A DNA stretch of 64,000 nucleotides, taken from Phreatobacter oligotrophus. Its GTDB lineage: Bacteria; Pseudomonadota; Alphaproteobacteria; Rhizobiales; Phreatobacteraceae. The notes under the pieces are model-generated. The model was not told the DNA's origin. It saw only the letters and a list, made by a program, of their open reading frames with translations, and searched no databases. The stretch lies in NCBI RefSeq assembly GCF_003046185.1, contig NZ_PZZL01000009.1, forward strand, positions 62,001 through 126,000. Direction: 5' to 3'. Every line of letters begins with the position of its first letter. Within the stretch, counting starts at the first letter, position 1. This document shows positions 30,421 through 39,232 of the stretch, one piece after another. Both the position numbers and the translations under genes were made by a program.

Positions 30421-31476
30421 ATGCAGACCCGTCCCCTCGGCCGTTCCGGCCTGACCGTGCCCGTCATCTGCCTCGGCACCATGACCTACGGCGAGCAGAA
30501 CACCGAGGCCGAGGGCCACCAGCAGATGGACTATGCCGTCTCCCGCGGCATCACCTTCTTCGACACGGCGGAGATGTATTCGGTCCCCCCGAAGGCCGAG
30601 ACCTGGGGCTCCACCGAGCGGATCATCGGCTCCTGGCTGAAGAAGCGCGGCAAGCGCGACGACATCGTGATCGCCACCAAGGTCGCCGGCGCAGGGGCCA
30701 TGACCTGGCTCCGCCCCGATGGCGCTCCGACCCGGCTCACACGCCAGCAGATGCAGGTGGCGCTTGACCAGAGCCTGGCGCGGCTCGGCACGGACTATGT
30801 CGACCTCTACCAGATCCACTGGCCCGAGCGTCCCGCGCCCTTCGGTGCCAATCCGACCCGCTTCGACCCGGAGCTCTGGACACCGCGTCCCGACGAGACC
30901 GCCATCGCCGAGCAGCTCGATGTGCTCGACGGTTTCGTCAAGGCCGGGAAGGTGCGCTTCATCGGCCTCTCGAACGAGAGCGCCTGGGGCACCATGACCT
31001 TCCTGAAGGAAGCCGAGGCGCGGGGCCTGCCGCGCGTCCAGACCGTGCAGAACGCCTATCACCTGATGAATCGCACCTACGAGACGGCCATGGCCGAGGT
31101 GTCGATGCGCGAGGGCGTCGGCCTGCTCGCCTATTCGCCACTCGCGCAGGGCTTTCTCACTGGCAAGTATCTCGACGGCGCCCGCCCCGCAGGCGCGCGC
31201 GTCACGCTCTTCGACCGCCAGCAGCGCTACCAGAAGCCCGGCTCGGAGGAGGCTGTACGCGACTATGTGCGGATCGCCCGCGAGGCAGGCCTGGATCCGG
31301 CGACCCTCGCCATTGCCTTCGTCGTGAGCCGCCCCTTCGTCACCTCTGCCATCATCGGCGCCACGGGCATGGCACAGCTCAAGACGGCGATCGATGCTGG
31401 CGAGGTGCTGCTCTCTCCCGCCGTTCTGGAGGCTATCGACCGGGTCCATCAGCTGCGCGGCAATCCGGCACCCTGA
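30421..31476 (+). CDS. aldo/keto reductase (Tas-like)
   Basis: 351 residues, a TIM-barrel oxidoreductase. The catalytic Asp/Tyr region is FFDTAEMYSVPP, the Lys is in IVIATKVAG, and the His is in LYQIHWPERP. The C-terminal NADPH-binding strand includes SAIIGATGMAQLK. The length and the ETWGSTERIIGSW insertion match the Tas subgroup. Substrate unknown. It follows the esterase by 54 bp and could be co-transcribed. Confidence 0.9.
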   Translation: MQTRPLGRSGLTVPVICLGTMTYGEQNTEAEGHQQMDYAVSRGITFFDTAEMYSVPPKAETWGSTERIIGSWLKKRGKRDDIVIATKVAGAGAMTWLRPDGAPTRLTRQQMQVALDQSLARLGTDYVDLYQIHWPERPAPFGANPTRFDPELWTPRPDETAIAEQLDVLDGFVKAGKVRFIGLSNESAWGTMTFLKEAEARGLPRVQTVQNAYHLMNRTYETAMAEVSMREGVGLLAYSPLAQGFLTGKYLDGARPAGARVTLFDRQQRYQKPGSEEAVRDYVRIAREAGLDPATLAIAFVVSRPFVTSAIIGATGMAQLKTAIDAGEVLLSPAVLEAIDRVHQLRGNPAP

Positions 31477-31858
31477 GCGGGGCGGTGTGGCCGGGCACCC
31501 GAGAAAAGCGCTTGGAATTCCGCAACGGACGGGCTAAGAATTTTCAAGACGAGATTCGATGCGGGCCGGGGTCATATCCGCGCGTCGATCCCAACATCAA
31601 ACAGATCTGGCGGGCTAGAAACGTCGGAGGGGCGCGAGGGGCGCCGTGATCCGCACCCGGAAGTAGGACGTCGGCGCCCGAGGCGCGCCGCAGGGCCCGG
31701 TCGAGGACCGCGGCCCCGAACCCTGAAGATCACTGGACTGCCGAGGCCGCGAGGCCGGGCTTCATGGCCCGTGACACCCGCAAGGCCCGGCCCGATGGAT
31801 CCGGACGCTCCGCGCGACAGTCGCGGGCTCCGCTTGAGGAGGTCGACAAAGGACCGAC
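31477..31858. other. 382-bp gene-free leader upstream of the DUF4167 gene
   Basis: I see no credible gene here. The first third is less GC-rich and could hold a promoter (TTGGAA near 31511, 17 bases, then a weak TAAGAA). The last 240 bases are very GC-rich with many small self-complementary stretches, for example GGCGC-GAGGG-GCGCC near 31633. That would make a long structured 5' leader. I recognise no known riboswitch or sRNA in it. A GAGGAG ribosome-binding site closes the region. Confidence 0.4.
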
Positions 31859-32959
31859 ATGAGGAACAGCAACAACAAGCGCATGCGCGGCCGCAACAAC
31901 CGCGGCGGCAAGGGCCCGAACCCGCTTTCGCGCAGCTACGAGTCGAATGGCCCGGACGTGAAGATCCGCGGCACGGCCCAGCATATCGGCGAGAAGTACC
32001 TGCAGCTCGCGCGCGACGCGCATTCCTCGGGTGACCCGGTCGCCGCCGAGAGCTACCTGCAGCACGCCGAGCACTATTTCCGCCTCATCGCCGCCGCGCA
32101 GGAGCAGCTTCGCCAGCAGCAGATGCCGCGCCAGGAGGGCCAGGTCGAGGAGGAGGGTGACGACGGCGACGATGACGACGATTTCGCCTCGCTCTTCGAC
32201 AAGCGCTTCGAATCCCCCATCGCCAAGCCCGAGCCACAGCAGCCGCACCAGCCGCCGCGCGATTTCGGTGGCCAGCCCCGCGATTTCCAGGGCCAGCGCG
32301 ACTATCAGGGCGGCCAGAACCGCGACTTCCAGGGTCAGCGCGACTTCCAGGGCCAGAACCGCGACCGCGACCGCGACCGTGATAGGGATCGCGACCGGGG
32401 CGACCGTTTCCAGGGCCAGCGTTTCCAGGATCGCCCGCGTCCCCAGCCCGAACAGGCTGGCGGTGACCAGCCCGATCTGGGCGCCGAGGGCGAGGAGGGC
32501 TTCCGTGACGGTCCGCGTCCCGATGGCCGTCCCTACGAGTCTCGCCGCGAGCGCTTCGAGCGCCGTCGTGCCGAGCGTTTCGCCGAGCGTCAGGCCCGCC
32601 GCGAGGCCGGCGGCTTCGAAGGCGGCGAGGGCGGTGGTGCCCCGGCGGGCGAGGCTCCGCGTCAGGAGTTCCGTCCTGATCGCCCCGAGCGTCAGGATCG
32701 TCAGGACTTCCGCGGTGATCGCCCGGACCGGCCCGAGCGCCCTGAGCGCGCCGAGCGGCCCGAGCGTCAGGATCGGGCGGACCGTGACGAGCCCGCCGGC
32801 CTCGGCCTGCCCTCCTTCATCACCGGCGGCGCCCCGGTGGCCGTCGCGGCCTCCGACGAGGTGGCGGCGCCCAAGGCGCCCCGCGCCCGCCGCCGCACCC
32901 CCCGGGTCGAGGACGATCCGGCCGGTGGACCGGACGAGAAGACCTCCGCCGCCGAGTGA
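31859..32959 (+). CDS. DUF4167 protein with long Arg/Asp-rich disordered tail
   Basis: 366 residues. The conserved DUF4167 block is residues 1-85 (NNKRMRGRNNRGGKG, then GTAQHIGEKYLQLARDA and a helical AESYLQHAEHYFRLI). The rest is disordered: an acidic patch near 100, RDFQGQRD repeats at about 135-165, a run of RD dipeptides, then PERPERAERPERQDR repeats near 280-305. The basic N-terminus and RD/RG-rich tail suggest RNA binding, which is inference. In relatives it often follows prmC; here it does not. Confidence 0.85.
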   Translation: MRNSNNKRMRGRNNRGGKGPNPLSRSYESNGPDVKIRGTAQHIGEKYLQLARDAHSSGDPVAAESYLQHAEHYFRLIAAAQEQLRQQQMPRQEGQVEEEGDDGDDDDDFASLFDKRFESPIAKPEPQQPHQPPRDFGGQPRDFQGQRDYQGGQNRDFQGQRDFQGQNRDRDRDRDRDRDRGDRFQGQRFQDRPRPQPEQAGGDQPDLGAEGEEGFRDGPRPDGRPYESRRERFERRRAERFAERQARREAGGFEGGEGGGAPAGEAPRQEFRPDRPERQDRQDFRGDRPDRPERPERAERPERQDRADRDEPAGLGLPSFITGGAPVAVAASDEVAAPKAPRARRRTPRVEDDPAGGPDEKTSAAE

Positions 32960-32981
32960 CGGCGAGGCCGTCGTATCGGCG

Positions 32982-33017
32982 AGGGGCGCTCCGGTTGGGG
33001 CGCCCTTCTGCTTTTCG
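32982..33017 (+). terminator. terminator after DUF4167 gene
   Basis: A stem GGGCGC/GCGCCC extended by a G-T and an A-T pair, with the loop TCCGGTTGG, is followed by TCTGCTTTTC. It lies 23 bases after the DUF4167 stop. Confidence 0.55.
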
Positions 33018-33081
33018 GGCGCTTGCCCTCGGGCAGGCGGGGCGCTAGAGCCGCGCGACGTTCACGCGAGGACTAACGCCC

Positions 33082-34194
33082 ATGGCCACCCACAAGCTCC
33101 TGATCCTGCCCGGCGACGGCATCGGCCCCGAGGTCATGGCGGAGGTCGAGAAGGTCGTCGCCTGGTTCGGCAAGCAGGGCGTTGCCGCCTTCGAGACCGA
33201 ACGCGGACTTGTGGGCGGCTCCGCCTACGACGCCCATGGCGAGGCCATCTCCAACGGTGACATGGCGCTGGCGCAGGCGGCCGATGCGGTGCTCTTCGGC
33301 GCCGTCGGTGGCCCGAAGTGGGCGGATGTCCCCTATTCCAAGCGTCCCGAGGCGGGCCTCCTGCGCCTGCGCAAGGATCTCGGCCTCTTCGCCAACCTGC
33401 GCCCGGCCATCTGCTTTCCGGCTCTTGCCGCCGCCTCCTCCCTGAAGCCTGAGGTGGTCGAGGGCCTCGATATCCTCATCGTTCGCGAGCTCACCGGCGG
33501 CGTCTATTTCGGCGAGCCGAAGGAGATCGTCACCCTTGAGGACGGCCAGCAGCGCGCCGTCGACACGCAGCTCTACACCACCTCGGAGATCGAGCGGATC
33601 ACCCGCGTCGCCTTCGAGCTCGCCAAGACCCGTCGCAACAAGGTCTCCTCGGCCGAGAAGCACAACGTCATGCGCTCGGGCGTGCTGTGGAAGCAGGTCG
33701 TCACCCGCGTCCACAAGGCCGAGTTCCCCGAGGTCGAGCTGGAGCATGTGCTCGCCGACAACTGCGCCATGCAACTGGTGCGCTGGCCGAAGCAGTACGA
33801 CGTCATCGTCTGCGACAACCTCTTCGGCGACATCCTTTCCGACGTCGCGGCCATGCTGACCGGTTCGCTGGGCATGCTGCCTTCGGCTTCCCTCGGCGCC
33901 GAGGATCCGGCCACCGGCAAGCGCAAGGCGCTCTACGAGCCGGTCCATGGTTCGGCCCCCGACATTGCCGGCAAGGGCGCGGCCAACCCCATCGCGACGA
34001 TCTCGTCCTTCTCGATGGCGCTGCGCTATTCGTTCAAGGCGATCGAGGCGGCCGACATGCTCGACAAGGCGGTCACCAACGTGCTGGCCAGCGGCCTGCG
34101 CACGGCGGACATCAAGTCCGACAACACCCATGTGGTGGGCACCGCCGCCATGGGCGACGCGATCATCAAGGAGCTGCAGCACCTCGCCGGCTAA
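33082..34194 (+). CDS. leuB: 3-isopropylmalate dehydrogenase
   Basis: 370 residues, complete. [13 protein letters not shown] opens the fold. The [16 protein letters not shown] block binds 3-isopropylmalate. [16 protein letters not shown] carries the metal-binding aspartates, and [17 protein letters not shown] binds NAD. It performs the oxidative decarboxylation step of leucine synthesis in the cytosol. Confidence 0.97.
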   Translation: MATHKLLILPGDGIGPEVMAEVEKVVAWFGKQGVAAFETERGLVGGSAYDAHGEAISNGDMALAQAADAVLFGAVGGPKWADVPYSKRPEAGLLRLRKDLGLFANLRPAICFPALAAASSLKPEVVEGLDILIVRELTGGVYFGEPKEIVTLEDGQQRAVDTQLYTTSEIERITRVAFELAKTRRNKVSSAEKHNVMRSGVLWKQVVTRVHKAEFPEVELEHVLADNCAMQLVRWPKQYDVIVCDNLFGDILSDVAAMLTGSLGMLPSASLGAEDPATGKRKALYEPVHGSAPDIAGKGAANPIATISSFSMALRYSFKAIEAADMLDKAVTNVLASGLRTADIKSDNTHVVGTAAMGDAIIKELQHLAG

Positions 34195-34207
34195 AGGCCG
34201 GGGCGCG

Positions 34208-34228
34208 CCGCGGGCCTCGCGCCCGCGG
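34208..34228. terminator. bidirectional hairpin between leuB and the 85-aa gene
   Basis: A perfect 8-bp stem CCGCGGGC/GCCCGCGG with the loop CTCGC stands between two convergent stops. There is no T-run on either side. Confidence 0.45.
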
Positions 34229-34236
34229 CTGTCCGC

Positions 34237-34494
34237 TCAGGTCCGGAAGTCGATGTTGATGCCAGGCTTGGTCATCTGCTTCGGCTGCTTCGACGTGCCG
34301 ATGGTGGCCGTGAAGCCTTCGAGCCGCGACAGGTGCTGGCGGGCTTCCGGCGAAAGGGTCACGGTGACGTTGGCGACGCGCGTCTTCGGAGCGGTCTCGG
34401 CCGGGCGCACGGCGCTGGCATTGGAGCCGCCGGCGCGATCGCCCGCAGCACCCGTCGTGCCCGTCCCTGCTGTTCCGATCGATCCGACAGCCAT
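34237..34494 (-). CDS. small hypothetical protein, 85 aa
   Basis: 85 residues. The first 40 are Gly/Thr/Ala-rich and probably disordered. The rest has VTVTLSPEARQHLSRLEGF, a short amphipathic helix, and a Lys-rich end. No signal or membrane span. Not assigned. A full CtrA-type box lies about 50 bp upstream, so cell-cycle or motility control is possible. Convergent with leuB. Confidence 0.6.
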   Translation of the reverse strand: MAVGSIGTAGTGTTGAAGDRAGGSNASAVRPAETAPKTRVANVTVTLSPEARQHLSRLEGFTATIGTSKQPKQMTKPGINIDFRT

Positions 34495-34541
34495 CGCCGC
34501 CTCCTCGTGTCGCGTTGGCGGCGATCCTGCAATTTTTATGG

Positions 34542-34556
34542 TTAAGGCGTGGTTAA
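34542..34556. promoter_or_regulatory. CtrA-type box TTAA-N7-TTAA
   Basis: TTAA-GGCGTGG-TTAA has the exact full-site spacing bound by the alphaproteobacterial cell-cycle regulator CtrA. A further TTAA lies at 34571-34574. The site is upstream of the 85-aa gene on the minus strand. Confidence 0.45.
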
Positions 34557-34598
34557 CGGTGAGCGAATCGTTAACGCACTGGCTTGCCGCGAAACGGC

Positions 34599-35441
34599 TC
34601 AGAGCCGGTTGAGGCGGAGCGGTGCCGGCCGGCCGTTGCGCTCGGAGACGGGCGCGGGCTGGGCTCCGGCGGGCGGCGCGGGGCAGGGCTGACGGGCAAG
34701 CTCGGCCTTGGCGAAGATGGCCGCCACCTGCTGGTCGCGGACGCCGACGGAGAAGACGCGGTCGACGAAGCAGCTCGCCTCCTGCCGGCTGACCAGTTCG
34801 GGCCCGCCATTGCAGACCCATCCGGCGATGGCGATGCCGGCCTCCGCCTCCCGCAGGGCGAAGGCGAGACAAGACTTGCCGTTGTCCTCGGTCTCGATCG
34901 CCATGTCGGCAGTGGCCATGGGGCCGAACTTGGTGACGAGTGGGAGCGGATTGGCGATGACGCGCGTTGCCGGCACGCCGAGATCGGCGAACATGGCGGT
35001 GAGGCCCGCCAGCGGGCTGACGGCATCGATCTCGCCGCGATCGATGACGATGGCCGCGTGGCGGCGGAAGTCGCTGGCATTCCCGAACTGGAAAACCTCC
35101 CGCGACAGGCCGTCGGAGCGGCGCTGGAGAAGCGTCTCCTGACCAAGCGAGCGCCAGCGCGGCGCGTCCACGTCGAACCCGGCATGGCGGTTCGCCACGG
35201 TGCGCCAGGTCGGCTCCAGCGGCTCGCTGGCGACGGGCGGCGGTGCGAGCGTCGGGCGGATGGTGGCCGATGGGGTGACGTCGCCGGCGGCGATCGACCA
35301 GAACAGCGCGATGGGCAGGCAGGCGAGGACCACGAAGCCGCACAGGGCCAGCAGCGCGGATGTCGTCCGCCTGTCCTGGATCTTCAGTCTGGGCTCTACG
35401 GCGCTGTACACCGACCCGTCCTCCAGCCTTGTGCAGACCAT
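34599..35441 (-). CDS. membrane-anchored hypothetical protein
   Basis: 280 residues. About 27 cytosolic residues are followed by one membrane span (LLALCGFVVLACLPIALFW), then a periplasmic part with a Pro-rich linker and an alpha/beta region holding three cysteines (SCLAFAL, WVCNGG, SCFVDRVF). The type Nin-Cout anchor is clear. I do not recognise a named family. It is divergent from the L,D-transpeptidase, with 265 bp between. Confidence 0.65.
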   Translation of the reverse strand: MVCTRLEDGSVYSAVEPRLKIQDRRTTSALLALCGFVVLACLPIALFWSIAAGDVTPSATIRPTLAPPPVASEPLEPTWRTVANRHAGFDVDAPRWRSLGQETLLQRRSDGLSREVFQFGNASDFRRHAAIVIDRGEIDAVSPLAGLTAMFADLGVPATRVIANPLPLVTKFGPMATADMAIETEDNGKSCLAFALREAEAGIAIAGWVCNGGPELVSRQEASCFVDRVFSVGVRDQQVAAIFAKAELARQPCPAPPAGAQPAPVSERNGRPAPLRLNRL

Positions 35442-35504
35442 GGCGGACCAGCCTTCAGCGGGCGGTTGAAGGACATGGTTGACCGTCGGTGAATGTGTTG
35501 TGTG

Positions 35505-35527
35505 GTGAATGGTTTATGACCGTTCAC
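35505..35527. promoter_or_regulatory. imperfect inverted repeat (possible operator)
   Basis: GTGAA-T-GGT-TTATG-ACC-G-TTCAC is a 23-bp interrupted palindrome in the 265-bp region between the divergent membrane-protein gene and the L,D-transpeptidase gene. Nothing else was recognised in that region. Confidence 0.3.
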
Positions 35528-35706
35528 GCCGCTGGCCGCGGCAGCGTTGCGGCTATGCAACAGAGTCGCCGCCACGACATGTCAGGAGCGCAAGGACTCG
35601 TTGACTCTCGCCGCGATTTTTCCTCTCTCGACAAGGGAAGAGAAACCGATCGCCCGTCTTCCTCGGCGCGTGCCGCCGGGTGGAAAGGGCGGCTTGGGAG
35701 TGGGTC

Positions 35707-36237
35707 ATGGGAACTGTCTGGAAGCGGCCTCTGCTGGCCGCTGTTTTCTCTCTGTGCGCGTTGGCCGGTATCTCGGCACCGCATCAGGCCGAAGCCCGGG
35801 AGATCGTCCGGGTCAATTTCAATGCCGAACCCGGCACCATTGTCATCCGCAATTCCGAGCGGCGCCTGTATCTCATCAAAGAGAACGGCATGGCGATCCG
35901 CTATCGCGTCGCGGTCGGCCGGGCCTCGGAGCAGTGGGAGGGCCGCACCGTCGTCAATGGCCGCCACGTGCGCCCCGCCTGGTCGCCGCCGGCCGTCGTC
36001 CGCCGCGCCAATCCGAACCTGCCGGATGTCATCCCCGGCGGTGCCCCGAACAATCCGATGGGTGAGGGCGCGCTGACCCTGGCCGGTGGCGAATATGCCA
36101 TCCATGGCACCACGGAGGGCATGCGCCGTTCCGTCGGCACGGCCGCGTCCTTCGGCTGTTTCCGCATGCTGAACGAGGACGTGGTCGACCTTATGAACCG
36201 CGTCAGCGTTGGTACGCAGGTGGTCGTCACCCGCTGA
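35707..36237 (+). CDS. L,D-transpeptidase (YkuD family)
   Basis: 176 residues from the ATG at 35707 (GGGAG upstream; a GTG at 35680 is less likely). A signal peptide ends at HQAEAR. The YkuD domain has the active-site motif HGTTEG followed after a short loop by SFGCFRM, with the catalytic His and Cys intact. It forms 3-3 peptidoglycan crosslinks or attaches proteins in the periplasm. The domain fills the whole mature protein, with no peptidoglycan-binding module. Confidence 0.93.
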   Translation: MGTVWKRPLLAAVFSLCALAGISAPHQAEAREIVRVNFNAEPGTIVIRNSERRLYLIKENGMAIRYRVAVGRASEQWEGRTVVNGRHVRPAWSPPAVVRRANPNLPDVIPGGAPNNPMGEGALTLAGGEYAIHGTTEGMRRSVGTAASFGCFRMLNEDVVDLMNRVSVGTQVVVTR

Positions 36238-36259
36238 GTCAAACCGCTCGTCAGAGTTC

Positions 36260-36288
36260 GAGGGGCCGCTCCGCCGGGGCGGCCCCTC
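36260..36288. terminator. bidirectional terminator between ldt and esterase genes
   Basis: A perfect 10-bp stem GAGGGGCCGC/GCGGCCCCTC with a 9-base loop lies between convergent stops, followed by CTCGTTT on the plus strand. Confidence 0.6.
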
Positions 36289-36294
36289 CTCGTT

Positions 36295-36912
36295 TCAGCG
36301 ACCGGCGAGGAAGTCCCGCGCCAGGGTGATGTCGCACTGGGTCAGCTGGTGGCCGGCGGGCAGCACCTCATGGGTCACGGCTGCCCCGGCCGCCGACAGC
36401 TGCCGGGCGAGCTCGGCGGCATTGGCCTCCGGGATGATCGGGTCCATGGCGCCCGACAGGATCAGCACCGGCTTGCCCGCGAGGTCGGACGCCGGAGCGA
36501 CCGGCAGAGGCACCATGGCCCGGATCAGAACGGCGCCGGCCAGGGCATCGGGCCGCAGCTGGAGCATCGCCGCCGCGATGTTGGCGCCGTTGGAGAAGCC
36601 GACCGCGACCGGCTTCCCGAGCCCGTGACGTTCCCCGGCGGCGGCCACGAAATCGGCGAGTTCGTGGGCGCGCCGGACCACGTCCTCATGGTCGAAGACG
36701 CCCTCGGCCAGGCGGCGGAAGAAGCGCGGCATGCCGTGCTCCAGCACCTTGCCGCGCGGCGACAGCAGGGCAGCACCCGGTGCGATCATCTGGCCAAGCG
36801 GCAGCAGGTCGGTCTCGTCGCCGCCGGTGCCGTGCAGCAGCAGGAGCGGGGCCGCTCCGGCCGTGGTGCCGGGCACGAAGCGGTGGATGAAGTCGGTCGC
36901 GGTGGTGGTCAT
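36295..36912 (-). CDS. alpha/beta hydrolase (MhqD-like carboxylesterase)
   Basis: 205 residues. The nucleophile elbow is VGFSNGANIAAAML, the oxyanion region PLLLLHGTGGDETDL, the acid SGAMDPIIPE, and the His is in VLPAGHQLT. This is the phospholipase/carboxylesterase family that includes MhqD, which sits beside a ring-cleaving dioxygenase in Bacillus quinone-resistance operons. The same pairing is seen here: it follows the dioxygenase gene by 51 bp with a strong hairpin between. Confidence 0.88.
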   Translation of the reverse strand: MTTTATDFIHRFVPGTTAGAAPLLLLHGTGGDETDLLPLGQMIAPGAALLSPRGKVLEHGMPRFFRRLAEGVFDHEDVVRRAHELADFVAAAGERHGLGKPVAVGFSNGANIAAAMLQLRPDALAGAVLIRAMVPLPVAPASDLAGKPVLILSGAMDPIIPEANAAELARQLSAAGAAVTHEVLPAGHQLTQCDITLARDFLAGR

Positions 36913-36930
36913 GGTGATCTCTCCCGGAAG

Positions 36931-36956
36931 GCGGGGCCGCGGAAGCGCGGCCCCGC
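36931..36956 (-). terminator. strong hairpin between dioxygenase and esterase genes
   Basis: A perfect 11-bp stem GCGGGGCCGCG/CGCGGCCCCGC with a GAAG loop fills the 51-bp gap between two co-directional genes. No T-run follows, so it may attenuate or stabilise mRNA instead of ending it. Confidence 0.45.
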
Positions 36957-36963
36957 TGGGCTG

Positions 36964-37893
36964 TCAGGTGAGGGCGGGGAGGACCGCCTCGATGCGAGCG
37001 CGCATAGGCTCGAGGCCAGCGGGCAGCTTGAGGGCCTCGCCGAGGGTCGCGGCCGGCTCGTCGACAGCGAAGCCGGGAACGTCCGTGGCGATCTCGAAGA
37101 GCACGCCGCCCGGCTCGCGGAAATAGACGGAGCGGAAGTAGTTCCGGTCCCGCTGCTCCGTGACCCGTTGGCCGTGGCCCTCCCGCAGGCGCTTCACCAT
37201 GGCCTCCTGCGCGGCGTCGTCCGCTGCGCGGAAGGCGATGTGATGGACCGAGCCCGCACCCTCGCGGCCGGGCAGGAACCCGCCGGCCACGCGGATGTCC
37301 ACGGTTCCGCCCATGGCGACGCCCGGCGCGATGTAGCGCGTCGTGGTGCCCTCCGTGCCGGCCGGCTCGAAGCCGAAGACGTCGGTGAGGATCGCCGCCG
37401 TCTTCTCGCCCTTCTCGACCAGCAGTGACACGCCGTCGAAGCCGCGGATTGCGGCCTCGGCCGGCACGGGGCCGGCGGCCCATGCGGGCTCGCTCGCCGC
37501 CTCCGTCACGCCGACGAGGGCGAGGCGCATGCCGTCCGGGTCGCGGAAAGCGAGGGTGGAGCGGCCGAAGCGCTTCTCGATCGCCTCGTGCGGCACGCCC
37601 TTCTCGACGAAGCGATGCGTCCACCAGCCCAGCGACTCGGCGGGCACGCGGAACACCGTCTCCTGGGTCTGGCCAATGCCGAGCCGGCCGGGACCGGCAT
37701 TCTCCCAGGGAAAGAAGGTCAGGATGGTGCCAGGGCTGCCGGCCTCGTCGCCGAAATAGAGGTGATAGGTGCCGGGATCGTCAAAATTGACGGTCTTCTT
37801 GACGAGGCGCAGGCCAAGGACCTCGCCGTAGAAGGCGAGGGTCCGGCGGGCGGGACCGGAAATGGCGGTGACGTGGTGAATGCCGAGGGACAT
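36964..37893 (-). CDS. ring-cleaving dioxygenase (VOC family, MhqO-like)
   Basis: 309 residues from the ATG at 37893. There are two vicinal-oxygen-chelate halves: the first starts GIHHVTAISGPARRTLAFY, the second has VHHIAFRAADDAAQE and YFREPGGVLFEIATD. The first His and last Glu of each metal site are present. These proteins open catechol/hydroquinone-type rings and serve detoxification of quinone-like electrophiles. It is probably controlled by the LysR gene just upstream on the same strand. Confidence 0.88.
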   Translation of the reverse strand: MSLGIHHVTAISGPARRTLAFYGEVLGLRLVKKTVNFDDPGTYHLYFGDEAGSPGTILTFFPWENAGPGRLGIGQTQETVFRVPAESLGWWTHRFVEKGVPHEAIEKRFGRSTLAFRDPDGMRLALVGVTEAASEPAWAAGPVPAEAAIRGFDGVSLLVEKGEKTAAILTDVFGFEPAGTEGTTTRYIAPGVAMGGTVDIRVAGGFLPGREGAGSVHHIAFRAADDAAQEAMVKRLREGHGQRVTEQRDRNYFRSVYFREPGGVLFEIATDVPGFAVDEPAATLGEALKLPAGLEPMRARIEAVLPALT

Positions 37894-38002
37894 GATGGCC
37901 TCCTGGTGACGCGGTGTCCGCGTATCGTGAGGCCAAGATAGGCGTAGGCCCCGGCGCCGCCACAGCAATCGGCTTGCAGCGCCGCAAGCGGGACGTGCGA
38001 GG

Positions 38003-39034
38003 CTAACGAAAGGCTTCGGCCGCCTGAAAGTCCGAGAAGAGCGAGCCGCGTTCGGCTGCGAGCAGATGCATCTTGTCGGGCTCGATATAGGCCTCGCCGA
38101 ACCAGGGATAGCGCTGCGGGTCGAAGGAGCGTTTCACCCACTCGATCGCCTTGCGCACATGCGGCAGGTCCGCCGCGCGCGGATGGTAGACGAGCCAGAT
38201 GTCGCGGGGGATGTGGAAGTCGCGGGCGACGTGGACGAGGCTCGGCGCCAGCGCGCGCGCGTAGGTCGGCAGCGCCGTCACGCCCGCCCCGCTGGTCACG
38301 GCCAGCACCTGGGCGGAGCTGGTGTTCACGCGCAGGCCCACGAAGGCGCGGTGGTCCTCCCGCGTCACGTCCGCCTGCAGTGCCTGGCTCGGGATCTGGT
38401 TGGCGACCAGTTCGATGAACGGATGGGCGGCGATATCCGCCCGCGTCTCCGGCGCGCCGTAGCTGCGCACATAGCGCTCTGAGGCGAAAAAGGCGATGTG
38501 CAGCCAGCCCAGCCGCGTGACGATGAGGTCGGAGGCCGCCGGTCGCTCCAGCTGCACGGCGAAGTCGACCTCCAGCCCCTCGATATCGGGGGGGCGCATG
38601 TCGCATTTGATGCTGACCTGCACGGTCGGTTCCGCCAGCGAGAAGTCGAGGATGCGCGGCACCAGCCAGAAGGTCCCGAGCCCTTCGGTGATCCCGAGCT
38701 TCACCGTCGAGCGCAACCCGGGTTTCGCCCTTTGCGAGACGTGGCTCAGCAGCCGCGCCTGTTGCAGCATGGCCTCTCCGGCGGTGCGAACCTTCTCGCC
38801 CTCCTCGGTCAGCACCATTCCCTGCTTGGTGCGGCGGAAGAGGACGCAATTGGTCCGCTGTTCCAGGTGAACGATGTGGCGCATCAAGGCGCTACGCGAC
38901 ATTGCGGCCTCCGCGGCAGCCCTCCGCAGGCTCCCGGTCCGCGCGAGAATCAGGAAGAGGCGGACATCGTCCCAGTTGAAGGCCGTGTCGATGTGGTCTC
39001 GTTCATGGGCCACGTCGGCGCGTTTTGAGGACAT
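38003..39034 (-). CDS. LysR family transcriptional regulator
   Basis: 343 residues. The N-terminal helix-turn-helix is at about 18-80 (LFLILARTGSLRRAAAEAAMSRSALMRHI), with the effector-binding domain at about 105-320. It carries an unusually long C-terminal tail ending in SLFSDFQAAEAFR. It reads toward the dioxygenase 110 bp downstream, unlike the usual divergent LysR layout, so the three genes could be one transcript. Effector unknown. Confidence 0.88.
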   Translation of the reverse strand: MSSKRADVAHERDHIDTAFNWDDVRLFLILARTGSLRRAAAEAAMSRSALMRHIVHLEQRTNCVLFRRTKQGMVLTEEGEKVRTAGEAMLQQARLLSHVSQRAKPGLRSTVKLGITEGLGTFWLVPRILDFSLAEPTVQVSIKCDMRPPDIEGLEVDFAVQLERPAASDLIVTRLGWLHIAFFASERYVRSYGAPETRADIAAHPFIELVANQIPSQALQADVTREDHRAFVGLRVNTSSAQVLAVTSGAGVTALPTYARALAPSLVHVARDFHIPRDIWLVYHPRAADLPHVRKAIEWVKRSFDPQRYPWFGEAYIEPDKMHLLAAERGSLFSDFQAAEAFR

Positions 39035-39079
39035 GCAGCTACAACCTCATTTGCGAACATCCCTGTGTTGTTCCCGCGT

Positions 39080-39104
39080 AACCCAGGGGTATCTGCCATG
39101 TTCC
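39080..39104 (-). promoter_or_regulatory. EcfG-like promoter (variant) before the LysR gene
   Basis: On the minus strand: GGAAC, 16 bases, GGTT, ending 46 bases before the LysR ATG. It differs from the EcfG consensus only at the first base of the -10 box. Confidence 0.35.
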
Positions 39105-39232
39105 AGAGTAAAGAGCCTATCTCATCCAGCCGCAATCGCAACCGCAGCAGGAATGCCCGCAGTCTCCAGCCGGCTGTTTACGCTCGCTCCATCGTCGCTT
39201 TCACCCCAACTCCTACGATCATTGAAGAATTG

